A stretch of 64,000 nucleotides of DNA from Schumannella luteola (lineage in GTDB: Bacteria > Actinomycetota > Actinomycetes > Actinomycetales > Microbacteriaceae), in contig NZ_JACBZY010000001.1 in the NCBI RefSeq assembly GCF_013408685.1, forward strand, positions 186,001 through 250,000. The letters are read 5' to 3'. The notes beneath the pieces were generated by a model. That model searched no databases. It saw only the letters and a list, made by a program, of their open reading frames with translations, and was not told where the DNA came from. Positions 33,483-42,280 of the stretch are shown piece by piece (position 1 is the first letter of the stretch; each line of letters begins with the position of its first letter). A program made the position numbers and the translations under genes.

Positions 33483-34162
33483 TACTTCGCCTCGGCGACG
33501 GTGTCGTCGATGATCTGCTTGAGCACGTCGGGGCTCTGGATGCGTCCGCTGAAGCGGGCGGCCACGCGCCCCTGCTGGTCGATCACGAGGGTCGTCGGCA
33601 CGGCGTTCGCCGAAACCGAGCCGGCGAAGGCGAGCTGCACCTCGTTGTCGCCCGCGTCGAGCAGGGTCGGGTAGGCGAGCTCGTACTTCTTCTCGAAAGT
33701 CTGGGCGGTCGCACCGTCGTCGCGCACGTTCACGCCGAGGAACGAGACCGTGTCGCCGTAGTCATCCGACAGCTTCTTCAGGTCGGGCGCCTCGATGCGG
33801 CACGGTCCGCAGGAGGCGTACCAGAAGTTCAGCACTGCGACCTTGCCCTCGAGGCTCTTCGAGGTGATGGTGTCGCCGTCGGGGGTCGTGCCCTGGTAGA
33901 CGACCGCGTCCTTGCGCTTGTCGGGGCTGAAGGTCTGCGTCGAACCGTCGGAGGAGACGTAGTTCTTGCCCGCGTTCTCGCGGTACTGCTTCGACAGGCT
34001 GTCGCCCTGCGCGGTGCAGCCGGCGAGCACGAGCGCAGCGGCCGCGGCGAGCGCCGGAACGGCGACGAGGATGCGGCGGCGGCCGGTCGCGGGGCGGCCG
34101 GTCGCAACGGAGCGATCCGCTGCGGAGCGGGTCGCGGCGGCGGGGCTGGTTCGGGCGTTCAC
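33482..34162 (-). CDS. resA: ResA-like thiol-disulfide oxidoreductase, lipoprotein
   Basis: 226 residues. Basic N terminus, hydrophobic stretch and lipobox LVLAGC (about 52-57) predict a lipid-anchored extracytoplasmic protein. The thioredoxin fold has NFWYASCGPCRIEAPDL with the CxxC active site, and the cis-Pro loop NAVPTTLVID. It reduces apocytochrome c cysteines before haem ligation. The GTG start overlaps the stop of the phosphatase gene (GTGA). Confidence 0.93.
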   Translation of the reverse strand: MNARTSPAAATRSAADRSVATGRPATGRRRILVAVPALAAAAALVLAGCTAQGDSLSKQYRENAGKNYVSSDGSTQTFSPDKRKDAVVYQGTTPDGDTITSKSLEGKVAVLNFWYASCGPCRIEAPDLKKLSDDYGDTVSFLGVNVRDDGATAQTFEKKYELAYPTLLDAGDNEVQLAFAGSVSANAVPTTLVIDQQGRVAARFSGRIQSPDVLKQIIDDTVAEAK

Positions 34163-34788
34163 ACGGCTCCCAGATCGGTCGACTGCGCCAGCAAGTCTCG
34201 CGCGGGTTCCTGATAGTCGACTTCCACGAAGCGGCCGTCGCGCTTCTCGAGGCTGGTGATGCTCGAGAGGGTGCAGCGTCGGGCGCGCGGGTCGTGGGCG
34301 AGGCGCTGGCCGGCGACGGTGCGGGCGACCATCCAGATCGGCAGCTGGTGGCTGACGAGCACGACCTCGCCGGAGTCGACCGAGTTCCAGGCGGTGTCGA
34401 CGGCGCGCATCATGCGCGCGGCGATCGACGTGAAGGCCTCGCCCCAGCTCGGACGCCAGGGGTTGACCAGCCAGGGCCAGCTGCGCGGGTCGCGGATCGC
34501 GGTGCGCACGTTCGTGCCCTCGAAGCGGTTGGCCGGCTCGATGAGGTCGGCGTTGTCGACGATCTCGAGGCCGTAGCGCTCGGCCCACGGCGCGGCGCTC
34601 TCCTGCGTGCGCTGCAGCGGGCTCGCGAAGAGCCTCACCGGCGGGTGGTCGGCGTGTGACGCGGCGGCGGCATCGGCCATCCGCTCCCCCAGCTCGCTCA
34701 GCCGGTAGCCGGGCAGCCGGCCGTAGAGCACGCGCTCGGGATTGTGCACCTCACCATGGCGAACGAGGTGGATGCGGTCGGCGGGCAC
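34159..34788 (-). CDS. Histidine phosphatase family protein
   Basis: 209 residues, phosphoglycerate mutase-like fold. HLVRHGEVHNP carries the catalytic histidine (His11) and arginine (Arg10). LFASPLQRTQESA gives the second arginine, and VVLVSHQLPIWM the second histidine. Substrate unknown: these act on diverse phosphoesters. It leads the resA-ccdA-resB operon; the same order is found in mycobacteria. The GTG start is supported by TAGGAT (34800-34795 on the minus strand), six bases upstream. Confidence 0.9.
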   Translation of the reverse strand: MPADRIHLVRHGEVHNPERVLYGRLPGYRLSELGERMADAAAASHADHPPVRLFASPLQRTQESAAPWAERYGLEIVDNADLIEPANRFEGTNVRTAIRDPRSWPWLVNPWRPSWGEAFTSIAARMMRAVDTAWNSVDSGEVVLVSHQLPIWMVARTVAGQRLAHDPRARRCTLSSITSLEKRDGRFVEVDYQEPARDLLAQSTDLGAV

Positions 34789-34856
34789 GCCGGAATCCTA
34801 CGCGTTCCGCACTGGACGCCCGACCGTGCATCCGCTATGGCTCATCCGACGCGACC

Positions 34857-36449
34857 TCAGTGCCCCGCGAGCACGCCGCCGAGGCGCTCGCGCAACGCGG
34901 CGCTCGGGGCGTTGAGCCCGACGACGCGCGGCTCGATGCCGTGCGAGCGGTAGCGCTGGGCGACCGCGTCGAGCGCTACCACGGTCGAGGCATCCCAGAT
35001 GTGCGAGCCGGAGAGGTCGATCTCGACGGCCCCGTCGATCACCGCCCCGTCGGCCGCACGCTCGCTCGCCCCGACCGCCACCTGGTCGGCGGCGTAGTCG
35101 AAGCGGGTGACGAGGTCGCTGCTCGACGCGAAGAACAGCTCGCCCTCGACGCGGTAGCGCACGAGCACGCCGTCGCCCGAGGGCTCCGGGGCGTCGCGGT
35201 GCACGGTCGCGAAGCGCGCCACCCGGCGGGCGAAGATCAGCGCCGCGGCGAGCACGCCGACGCCCACGCCGATCGCGAGGTTGTTCGTCGCGACGACCAC
35301 GACCACGGTCGTGACCATCACCAGGGTCTCGCCGAGCGGCATCCGCTTCAGCACCTTCGGGCGGATGCTGTGCCAGTCGAAGGTGGTCGCCGAGACCATG
35401 ATCATGACGGCGACGAGCGCCGCCATCGGGATCTGCCCGACGATGCCGCCGAGCGCGACGACCAGCACGAGCAGGAAGACGCCGGCGAAGAAGGTCGAGA
35501 GGCGGGTGCGCGCGCCCGCGGTCTTCACGTTGATCATCGTCTGGCCGATCATCGCGCAGGTGCCCATGCCGCCGAAGACGCCCGTGATGAGGTTCGCGAC
35601 GCCCTGGCCCCAGGCCTCGCGGGTCGACGACGAGCGCGTCTCGGTGATCTCGTCGACGAGGCGCGCGGTCAGCAGCGACTCGAGCAGGCCGACGGCGGCC
35701 ATGCCGAGCGCGTAGGGCGCGATCACGCCGAGGGTCTCGAGGGTGAGCGGCACCTGCGGCAGTCCGGGCAGCGGCAGCCCCTCGGGCAGCGCGCCCTCGT
35801 CGCCGACGGTCGGCACGTGGATGCCCGCGATCATCACGGTCGCGGTGATCGCCACGATCGCGATGAGCGGCGACGGCACGGCCCGCGTGAGCTTCGGCAG
35901 CAGCACGATGAGCGCGACGCCGACCGCGACGAGCGGATAGACCGCCCACGGCACGTCGATGAGGTGCCGCAGCTGCGCCAGGAAGATCAGGATCGCGAGC
36001 GCGTTGACGAAGCCGACCATGACGCTGCGCGGCACGAAGCGCATGATCTTGGCGAAGCCGGCGAGCCCGACCGCGACCTGGATGACGCCGCCGAGCAGCA
36101 CGGCCGCGATCAGGTAGTCGAGCCCGTGCGAGGCGACGAGCGGCGCCATGACGAGGGCGACCGACCCGGCGGCGGCCGAGATCATCGCGGGGCGCCCGCC
36201 GACGATCGAGATCGCGACGGCCGTGGTGAAGCTCGCGAACAGGCCGACGCGCGGGTCGACGCCGGCGACGATCGCGAAGGAGATCGCCTCGGGGATCAGC
36301 GCGAACGCGGTCACGAGGCCGGCGAGTGCCTCGCGGGTGAGCAGGCGCGGCGAGCGCAGGGCGGCGAGGACTCCGGCGGGGGCGACGGGCACGAGGATTC
36401 CGTTCGGTACGGTGACGGCGGATGGGCCGCGCTCCGTTGCGCCGCGCAT
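34857..36449 (-). CDS. SulP family anion transporter with STAS domain
   Basis: 530 residues from the ATG at 36449. About 20-410 holds the multi-helix SulP core, beginning LTREALAGLVTAFALIPEAISFAIVAGVDP, with GMGTCAMIGQTMINVKTAGARTRLSTFFAGVFLL as the central signature. About 430-525 is a STAS domain (FDYAADQ, VEIDLSGSHIWDASTVVALD). Substrate may be sulfate, bicarbonate or dicarboxylate. GAGGG eight bases before the ATG supports it; a GTG 15 bases further out is an alternative. It is divergent from a MerR gene only 33 bases away, which may control it. Confidence 0.9.
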   Translation of the reverse strand: MRGATERGPSAVTVPNGILVPVAPAGVLAALRSPRLLTREALAGLVTAFALIPEAISFAIVAGVDPRVGLFASFTTAVAISIVGGRPAMISAAAGSVALVMAPLVASHGLDYLIAAVLLGGVIQVAVGLAGFAKIMRFVPRSVMVGFVNALAILIFLAQLRHLIDVPWAVYPLVAVGVALIVLLPKLTRAVPSPLIAIVAITATVMIAGIHVPTVGDEGALPEGLPLPGLPQVPLTLETLGVIAPYALGMAAVGLLESLLTARLVDEITETRSSSTREAWGQGVANLITGVFGGMGTCAMIGQTMINVKTAGARTRLSTFFAGVFLLVLVVALGGIVGQIPMAALVAVMIMVSATTFDWHSIRPKVLKRMPLGETLVMVTTVVVVVATNNLAIGVGVGVLAAALIFARRVARFATVHRDAPEPSGDGVLVRYRVEGELFFASSSDLVTRFDYAADQVAVGASERAADGAVIDGAVEIDLSGSHIWDASTVVALDAVAQRYRSHGIEPRVVGLNAPSAALRERLGGVLAGH

Positions 36450-36462
36450 CCACCCTACCCTC

Positions 36463-36474
36463 ACGTAACGTCAG
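36463..36474. promoter_or_regulatory. Candidate operator between sulP and merR
   Basis: ACGTAACGT, nearly a perfect palindrome, sits in the 33-base divergent gap within CACGTAACGTCAG. It is close enough to both starts for one bound MerR dimer to affect both genes. Confidence 0.35.
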
Positions 36475-36482
36475 GTTTGAAC

Positions 36483-36944
36483 ATGAGCGAGCACACCGAG
36501 CCGGATGCGGACTCCGTCGTGCCCGGCGCGGCGAGCGCAGCCGCCGCGCCCGCCGCGCCCGCCGCATCCCCCGCCCCGCGCGCCTACCGCATCGGCGAGG
36601 TCGCCGAGGCGAACGGACTCTCGCTGCGCTCCCTGCGGCACTGGGACGAGATCGGGCTGCTCGTGCCGAGCGGCCGCACCGTCGGCGGGTTCCGCGAGTA
36701 CACCGACGCTGACCTCGAGCGACTGCTGCTCATCCGGCGCATGAAGCCGCTCGGCTACAGCCTCGAGCAGATGGGCGAGCTGCTCGCCGTCGTCGACGAG
36801 ACGGATGCGCCGGGTCGCCCCGCCGCGCTCGCCGCCTGGCTCGACGACGCCCGCGAGCGCCAGGCCGAGCTGCGCCGCAAGGCCGGCATGGCCGACGAGT
36901 TCGTCGAGCGTCTCGCGCACGTCGCCGCCGACGCCTCCGCCTGA
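36483..36944 (+). CDS. MerR family transcriptional regulator
   Basis: 153 residues. After an Ala/Pro-rich start (about 1-33) comes the MerR winged helix: AYRIGEVAEANGLSLRSLRHWDEIGLLVPSGRTVGGFREYT (about 34-73), then RRMKPLGYSLEQMGELL and a coiled-coil dimerisation helix. No cysteine or histidine cluster for metals is visible at the C terminus, so the ligand is not a typical metal. Divergent from sulP. Confidence 0.88.
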   Translation: MSEHTEPDADSVVPGAASAAAAPAAPAASPAPRAYRIGEVAEANGLSLRSLRHWDEIGLLVPSGRTVGGFREYTDADLERLLLIRRMKPLGYSLEQMGELLAVVDETDAPGRPAALAAWLDDARERQAELRRKAGMADEFVERLAHVAADASA

Positions 36945-37035
36945 CGCGGACGCTGACGCCGACGCCTCCGCCTGACGCGCGCCGCACAGCGCCCGCCGAC
37001 GCGCGAGGCGCGCGCGCTCAGTAGACTCGGCCCCC

Positions 37036-38361
37036 GTGACCGAACGCACTCTCGTCCAGAAGCTCGCCGACACCCCCGACGGACCGGTCCGTGTGGCCGG
37101 ATGGGTCGAGACGGTGCGCGATCAGAAGAAGGTGCAGTTCATCGTGCTGCGCGATGAGACCGGCGCCGTGCAGCTCGTGCACCCGCGCACCGACGTGGGC
37201 GAGAACCCCGTCGACGACCCGATCGCCGCGCAGATCTCCGCCCTCACCCACGGCACCTTCCTGTCGGTCGAGGGCGAGCTCAAGGCCGACGAGCGCGTCA
37301 AGCTCGGCGGGCTCGAGGTCAAGATCGGGTCGGTGGATGTCGCCGGCGCCGCCTTCCCCGAGCCGCCCGTCACGGCCGACTCGTCGATCGACAAGCGCCT
37401 CGACTGGCGCTTCCTCGACCTGCGCCGCCCCGAGCAGAACCTGATCGCCCGCGTGCAGACGACCTTCGAGCACGCGCTGCGCACCTGGTGGATCGACAAC
37501 GACTTCATCGAGATCCACACCCCGAAGCTCATGGCCAGCGCGTCCGAGAGCCGCGCCGAGCTGTTCGAGGTCGGCTACTTCGAGACCAAGGCCTACCTCG
37601 CGCAGAGCCCGCAGTTCTTCAAGCAGATGGCGCAGCCGGCCGGCTTCGGCAAGGTGTTCGAGATCGCGCCGGCGTTCCGGGCCGACCCATCGTTCACGAG
37701 CCGCCACGCGACCGAGTTCATCAGCGTCGACAGCGAGTTCAGCTGGATCGACTCGCACGAAGACGTCATGCAGGTGCACGAGCAGCTGCTCATCGCCGGC
37801 CTGACCGCGGTCAAGGAGAAGTACGGCGAGGCCATCACGGCGGCCTTCGGCGTGGAGTTCGAGGTGCCGACGGCGCCGTTCCCGCGCATCCCGCTCGCCG
37901 AGGTGCGCCGCATCGTCGCCGAGGGCGGCTACGAGATCCCGCGCGCCGATGGCGACCTCGACCCCGAGGCCGAGCGTCGCATCAGCGAGTGGGTGAAGGC
38001 CAACCACGGCTCCGACTTCGTCTTCGTCACCGACTACGACTCGAGCATCCGCCCCTTCTACCACCAGCGTCACGAGGGCGACGGCTCGATCACGAAGAGC
38101 TACGACCTCATCTACAACGGCGCCGAGATCTCGACGGGCGCGCAGCGCGAGCACCGCGTGGATGTGCTGATCGAGCAGGCGAAGGAGAAGGGCCTCGACC
38201 CGGAGGAGCTCGAGTTCTACCTCGACTTCTTCCGCCACGGCGTGCCCCCGCACGGCGGCTTCGGCATGGGCCTGGCCCGCGTCATCATGCTGCTGCTCGG
38301 CCTGCCGTCGATCCGCGAGGTCATCTACCTCTTCCGCGGTCCGAACCGCCTGGAGCCGTAA
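37036..38361 (+). CDS. aspS: Aspartate-tRNA ligase, archaeal/eukaryotic type
   Basis: 441 residues. OB-fold anticodon domain (about 15-100, GWVETVRDQKKVQFIVLRD), then the class II core: motif 2 FEIAPAFRADPSFTSRHATEFISVDSE and motif 3 PHGGFGMGLARVIMLLLG. The GAD insertion that makes bacterial AspRS about 590 residues is absent, so this is the shorter archaeal type. Such enzymes may also charge tRNA-Asn when GatCAB is present. TAGACT at 37022-37027 ends eight bases before the GTG. A strong terminator follows. Confidence 0.92.
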   Translation: MTERTLVQKLADTPDGPVRVAGWVETVRDQKKVQFIVLRDETGAVQLVHPRTDVGENPVDDPIAAQISALTHGTFLSVEGELKADERVKLGGLEVKIGSVDVAGAAFPEPPVTADSSIDKRLDWRFLDLRRPEQNLIARVQTTFEHALRTWWIDNDFIEIHTPKLMASASESRAELFEVGYFETKAYLAQSPQFFKQMAQPAGFGKVFEIAPAFRADPSFTSRHATEFISVDSEFSWIDSHEDVMQVHEQLLIAGLTAVKEKYGEAITAAFGVEFEVPTAPFPRIPLAEVRRIVAEGGYEIPRADGDLDPEAERRISEWVKANHGSDFVFVTDYDSSIRPFYHQRHEGDGSITKSYDLIYNGAEISTGAQREHRVDVLIEQAKEKGLDPEELEFYLDFFRHGVPPHGGFGMGLARVIMLLLGLPSIREVIYLFRGPNRLEP

Positions 38362-38380
38362 GGCACACGACCTGCACGAA

Positions 38381-38417
38381 CGAAGCCCCTCGCCGATCTG
38401 ATCGGCGAGGGGCTTCG
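38381..38417. terminator. Perfect hairpin terminator after aspS
   Basis: Arms 38381-38397 and 38401-38417 pair perfectly over 17 bp (CGAAGCCCCTCGCCGAT) with a 3-base loop. It lies between convergent aspS and the amidohydrolase gene and can serve both. Confidence 0.85.
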
Positions 38418-38448
38418 TCGTTCCGCGACGACGGATGCGGCAGCAGGC

Positions 38449-39723
38449 TCAGCCGGCGAAGCGCTCCGCGCGCTCGACCGTGCGCCCGGAGCCGAGCTCG
38501 GCATCCCAGGCGTAGACCTCGACGCCCTCGACGAAGACGTGCTCGGCGCGCGAGTTCACGTCGAGCGGGTCGCCCGACCAGAGCACGAGATCGCCGTCCA
38601 GCCCCACCGAGAGCGCGCCGACGCGGTCGTCGAGTCCGAGGATGCGCGCCGGGTTGATCGTGAGCGCCTCGAGCGCGGTCTGCGCCGGCAGGCCCTCCTT
38701 CACGGCGAGCGAGGCCTGGTGCACGAGGAAGTCGATCGGCACGACCGGGTGGTCGGTCGTGATCGCGACCTGCACGCCGGCGCGGGCGAGCGCGGCGAGG
38801 TTCTTGATCGCGCGATCCTTCAGCTCGACCTTCGAGCGGCTGGTGAACATCGGGCCGAAGATGACCGGGATGCCCTTCTCGGCCAGCACGTCGGCGACCT
38901 TGTCGCCCTCGGTGCCGTGGTTGACGACGAGCTTGTAGCCGAACTCCTCGGCGAGGCGGATGGCCGTGGCGATGTCGTCGTGACGGTGCACGTGCTGATC
39001 CCAGACGAGCTCGCCGTCGAGCACGGCGGCGAGGGTCTCGAGGGCGAGGTCGCGCTTGAAGGCCTTGCCCTCCGTCGCCGCCTCGGCTCGGGTCGCGGCG
39101 TAGTGCCGCGCATCCTCGAAGGCCTGACGCAGCACGTAGGCGACGCCGAGGCGGGTCGACGGCGTCTGCGACTTGCCGGCGTAGACGCGCTTCGGGTTCT
39201 CGCCGAGCGCCGACTTCACGCTCACTTCGGGCCGCAGCAGCTGCTCGTCGATCGTGCGGCCGCCCCAGCTCTTGATCGCGACCGTGCGCCCGCCGATGAC
39301 GTTGCCGCTGCCGGGCTTCACGACGATGCTCGTGATGCCGCCGCGCAGCGCGTCGCGGAATCCCTCGTCGTCGATGTCGATCGCGTCGATCGCCCGCACG
39401 CCGGCCGTGTTCGGGTTGGTCATCTCGTTGGTGTCGTTGCCCTCGACGCCGACGCCCTCCTCGTGGATGCCCACGTGGCCGTGCGCCTCGATGAAACCGG
39501 GCACGAGCCAGCGCCCGGCCGCATCCACCACCGTCGCGCCCTCGGGCACGACGACCTCGGCGGCCGCGCCGATCGCGGTGATGCGCCCGCCCTCGACGAC
39601 GACCGTGCCGTTCTCGATCGGATCCGCGGTGACCGGCACGACGCGCGCGCCGACGATCGCTAGCGGCGGGCGGGAGGAGGTGGATGCGGGACGGTACGGC
39701 AGCGGAGTCTGCGATTCGGTCAT
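38449..39723 (-). CDS. Amidohydrolase family protein (imidazolonepropionase-like)
   Basis: 424 residues from the ATG at 39723. N-terminal beta domain, then the metal HxH in GFIEAHGHVGIHEEG (about 93), the likely bridging lysine region IVVKPGSG, HVHRHDD, VVNHGTEGDK and the final metal Asp in AITTDHPVVP, followed by ALTINPARILGLDDRVGALSVGLDGDLVLW, typical of the group. Substrate unknown; imidazolones and similar cyclic amides are hydrolysed by relatives. TAGCGT (39736-39731 on the minus strand) ends seven bases before the ATG. Confidence 0.88.
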   Translation of the reverse strand: MTESQTPLPYRPASTSSRPPLAIVGARVVPVTADPIENGTVVVEGGRITAIGAAAEVVVPEGATVVDAAGRWLVPGFIEAHGHVGIHEEGVGVEGNDTNEMTNPNTAGVRAIDAIDIDDEGFRDALRGGITSIVVKPGSGNVIGGRTVAIKSWGGRTIDEQLLRPEVSVKSALGENPKRVYAGKSQTPSTRLGVAYVLRQAFEDARHYAATRAEAATEGKAFKRDLALETLAAVLDGELVWDQHVHRHDDIATAIRLAEEFGYKLVVNHGTEGDKVADVLAEKGIPVIFGPMFTSRSKVELKDRAIKNLAALARAGVQVAITTDHPVVPIDFLVHQASLAVKEGLPAQTALEALTINPARILGLDDRVGALSVGLDGDLVLWSGDPLDVNSRAEHVFVEGVEVYAWDAELGSGRTVERAERFAG

Positions 39724-39835
39724 GCCCCCCACGCTAGGCCGCACGTCCGGCGGCGCGCCCGGCCGCGCCCGACGCGAACCTGGCGTCGCCCTGTGCGCCG
39801 CCGACGTCGGCATCCCTCTTCCCTACACTCGTCGG

Positions 39836-40552
39836 ATGGCCCGACGGAAGCGCGACCATCCCGTTCTCGCCTCCGACGTCGTGCGGCACTACATCTCGCT
39901 CGGCGCCATGTTCGCGCTCTCGATCCCGATCAGCCTGCTGCTCAGCAGGACAGGCCTCACCCGCAGCGACCCTGTCGCGTTCTCGCTCATGATCATCCTG
40001 GCGTTCTGGGCCGTCATGGCGATCGTGATGATCGCGCTCGCGTTCACCGCGTTCTCGCGCGCGTCGTCGGGCTCGCTCGTGTCGATGCTGCGCTCCACCA
40101 ACCCGCGGCCCGGGCGCCTGTGGCGGCTGTGGTGGGGAGTGAACGGCGGCGGCGCGATCTACTGGGCCGGCGGAGGCACGGTCACGACCCTCGCCGGGCT
40201 GCTCACGATCGCTCTCCTCGGCGGCATCGTCGACTCACCCGGGCTGCTGCTGATCGGCGGAGTGCTCACGGTGGCGACGAGCTTCGCCGTGAATATCGTC
40301 TCGTACGCGGTGCGCTACGCCCGGGCCTACGCGGAGGGCGGCGGACTGCACTTCCCCGGCGACCGCGAGCCGCGCTTCGCCGACTTCATCTACTTCGCGG
40401 CGCAGATCTCGACGACCTTCGCCGGCAGCGACGTGCAGGTGCGCACGACCGCGATGCGCAAGATCGTGACGCTGCACAGCATCCTGTCGTTCACCTTCAA
40501 CACGGTGATCGTGGCGCTGGGCGTGAGCCTGCTGGTCAGCGGGCTCGGCTGA
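39836..40552 (+). CDS. DUF1345 membrane protein
   Basis: 238 residues and about five membrane helices. The C-terminal signature FADFIYFAAQISTTFAGSDVQVRTTAMRKIV followed by LHSILSFTFNTVIVALGVSLL is diagnostic of DUF1345. Function is unknown. TACACT at 39824-39829 ends six bases before the ATG; the long frame upstream runs antisense through the amidohydrolase and is not coding. Confidence 0.85.
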   Translation: MARRKRDHPVLASDVVRHYISLGAMFALSIPISLLLSRTGLTRSDPVAFSLMIILAFWAVMAIVMIALAFTAFSRASSGSLVSMLRSTNPRPGRLWRLWWGVNGGGAIYWAGGGTVTTLAGLLTIALLGGIVDSPGLLLIGGVLTVATSFAVNIVSYAVRYARAYAEGGGLHFPGDREPRFADFIYFAAQISTTFAGSDVQVRTTAMRKIVTLHSILSFTFNTVIVALGVSLLVSGLG

Positions 40553-40586
40553 GAGCGGCCCCGCCGCGCGGCGTGGCCTCGCGACC

Positions 40587-40841
40587 CTAGTCGGCCAGCG
40601 GCGTGCGCAGGGCCGTGCGTGCGGCCTTGAGCATGAGCCACCCGCCGCGGAAGACGGCGTAGCCCGACAGGCCGACGAGCACGAGGCCGATCGTCGCGGT
40701 CGTGACATCCGGCTTCGGCGCCGCGGGCGTCTCGAGCCAGATGCCGATGCCGACGAGCGACAGCGTGACGGCGAGCCCGGCGATCGCGAGCAGGATGCCG
40801 AGGCCGAGACCGACCCCGGCGAGCAGACGTGAGCGAAGCAT
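40587..40841 (-). CDS. Small two-helix membrane protein (hypothetical)
   Basis: 84 residues with two hydrophobic helices (about 8-35 and 48-66) joined by ETPAAPKPDVTTA, and a basic end. No family recognised. A clear GGAGGGGG ribosome binding site stands before the ATG, unlike most neighbours. Convergent with the DUF1345 gene. Confidence 0.7.
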   Translation of the reverse strand: MLRSRLLAGVGLGLGILLAIAGLAVTLSLVGIGIWLETPAAPKPDVTTATIGLVLVGLSGYAVFRGGWLMLKAARTALRTPLAD

Positions 40842-40948
40842 CCGGATTCCCCCTCCGATCGGATGACCGCATCATGGTCACCCGATCGGTCTACCCCGGT
40901 CCACTCCCCCGTTCACGGGTGCTGCGGTCAGCAGACGTGCCGACAGGA

Positions 40949-41197
40949 TCAGCGGGTCGCCGCCGCCAGAGCCGTGCGCAGACGCTCGGCGTCGACTCGC
41001 CAGATCGTGTGCACGCGATCGTCGATCAGCACGACCGGGATCTCCTCGACGTGCTTCTCCATCAGCTCCGGGTCGTCGAGGATCGACAGCTCGCCGATCT
41101 CGACCCCGGGGAACTCGGGCAGCACCTGGTCGATGACCGAACGGGCGTCGTCGCAGAGGTGACATCCGGGCTTGCGGATGAGGGTCAGACGCGTCAC
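40949..41197 (-). CDS. Glutaredoxin-like protein (DUF836 type)
   Basis: 82 residues. LTLIRKPGCHLCDDARSVI gives the redox motif C12-H-L-C15, and VEEIPVVLIDD carries the cis-Pro loop of the thioredoxin fold. It is a small cytoplasmic thiol oxidoreductase of unknown partner. Divergent from the HAD gene over only 20 bases; the minus-strand -10 TAGTCT ends six bases before the GTG. Confidence 0.88.
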   Translation of the reverse strand: MTRLTLIRKPGCHLCDDARSVIDQVLPEFPGVEIGELSILDDPELMEKHVEEIPVVLIDDRVHTIWRVDAERLRTALAAATR

Positions 41198-41202
41198 CCG
41201 CC

Positions 41203-41209
41203 TAGACTA
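41203..41209. promoter_or_regulatory. Overlapping divergent -10 boxes for glutaredoxin and HAD genes
   Basis: Within the palindrome CCTAGACTAGG, TAGACT (41203-41208, plus) serves the HAD gene and TAGTCT (41209-41204, minus) serves the glutaredoxin gene. The two hexamers share five base pairs, so polymerase can occupy only one direction at a time. Confidence 0.55.
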
Positions 41210-41217
41210 GGCCGACG

Positions 41218-42072
41218 ATGAGCGACGAGACCGGAGCGACCTCGACGGCTGGCGCAGAGCCCTCGAGCGACCGCCCGATCGTCGCCTTCTTCGATGTCGA
41301 CAACACGCTGATGCGGGGCACGAGTCTCTTCCACGTGGGTGTCGAGGCGTTCCGCCGCAAGGTGATCACCTGGCGCGACATCGCCCCCTTCGTCTGGCAC
41401 CAGGTGCGCTTCACCCGCGTCGGCGAGAACGACGCGCACCTCGCCTCGGCCCGCGAGCGGGCGCTCGAGCTCGTCGCCGGCAAGACGCCGGACGAGATCG
41501 CGCACCTCGCCGAGTCGATCTGGGAGGACCGGATCAATCCCCGCCTCTGGCCGGAGACCGTCGCCCTCGCGCAGGCCCACATCGCCAAGGGCCACGAGGT
41601 CTGGCTCATCTCCGCGACGCCGTGGGAGGTGGGCGACGTGATCGCCCGCCGACTCGGACTCACCGGAGCCCTGGGCACCCGCGTCGAGGTCGTCGACGGG
41701 CAGTACACGGGCCGCCTCGTCGGCCACGTCATGCACGGCGAGCGCAAGGCCGTCGCCGCACGCGAGCTGGCCGGAGCGATCGGCGCCGACCTCGCCGACT
41801 GCTGGGCCTACTCCGACAGCCGCAACGATCTGCCGCTGCTCGAGCTCGTCGGCAACCGCATCGTCGTGAACCCGGATGCGGCGCTGCACCGTCACGCCGA
41901 CGAGAACGCGTGGCCGGTCATGCAGCTCCAGCGCTCGAGCCTGCGCGAGGCGCAGAAGCGGGTGAAGCGCGAGGCCCGCGCGGTGCGCAAGAGCGCCCGT
42001 CGTGCGAGCGCGACCGCACCGCTGCAGAACCGCTCGACCGGCGAGGCGCCGGCGCCCGACCCCGCCGACTGA
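41218..42072 (+). CDS. HAD-IB family phosphatase (SerB-like)
   Basis: 284 residues. VAFFDVDNTLMRGTS (catalytic aspartates, about 22-36), LISATPWEV (motif II), GERKAVAARELA (motif III lysine) and YSDSRNDLPLLE (motif IV) are all present. The cap contains a long helix region. The last 60 residues are basic and Ala-rich (QKRVKREARAVRKSARRAS), likely a helix for binding nucleic acid or membrane. Relatives dephosphorylate serine phosphate or lysophospholipids; the substrate here is open. Mycobacterial SerB1 sits in the same neighbourhood. Confidence 0.9.
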   Translation: MSDETGATSTAGAEPSSDRPIVAFFDVDNTLMRGTSLFHVGVEAFRRKVITWRDIAPFVWHQVRFTRVGENDAHLASARERALELVAGKTPDEIAHLAESIWEDRINPRLWPETVALAQAHIAKGHEVWLISATPWEVGDVIARRLGLTGALGTRVEVVDGQYTGRLVGHVMHGERKAVAARELAGAIGADLADCWAYSDSRNDLPLLELVGNRIVVNPDAALHRHADENAWPVMQLQRSSLREAQKRVKREARAVRKSARRASATAPLQNRSTGEAPAPDPAD

Positions 42073-42134
42073 CCCGGCCGTCTCGACCTCGTCGGTCGTT
42101 GCGCGATCCGTCCCACACCGCCAGGTACGAAGAA

Positions 42135-42162
42135 GGGCGCCGGACCCTGCGGTCCGACGCCC
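42135..42162. terminator. Hairpin terminator between HAD gene and bS22
   Basis: GGGCGCCGGACC (42135-42146) pairs with GGTCCGACGCCC (42151-42162), 12 bp with one mismatch, 4-base loop. It lies 3' of both convergent genes. Confidence 0.7.
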
Positions 42163-42181
42163 TCACGACTTCAGTCAGTCG

Positions 42182-42280
42182 TCACTTCTTGTTGCGACGC
42201 TGGTGACGCGTCTTGCGAAGCAGCTTGCGGTGCTTCTTCTTCGCCATGCGCTTGCGGCGCTTCTTGATGACGGAACCCAT
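42182..42280 (-). CDS. 30S ribosomal protein bS22
   Basis: 32 residues, all basic: [18 protein letters not shown], then [13 protein letters not shown]. This is the actinobacterial bS22 (AURKAIP1/COX24-domain) protein of the small subunit, 33 residues in mycobacteria (Rv0500B). GAGGTGAAC directly before the ATG is an exact Shine-Dalgarno, fitting a highly translated gene. The HTH gene upstream is its conserved partner. Confidence 0.95.
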   Translation of the reverse strand: MGSVIKKRRKRMAKKKHRKLLRKTRHQRRNKK

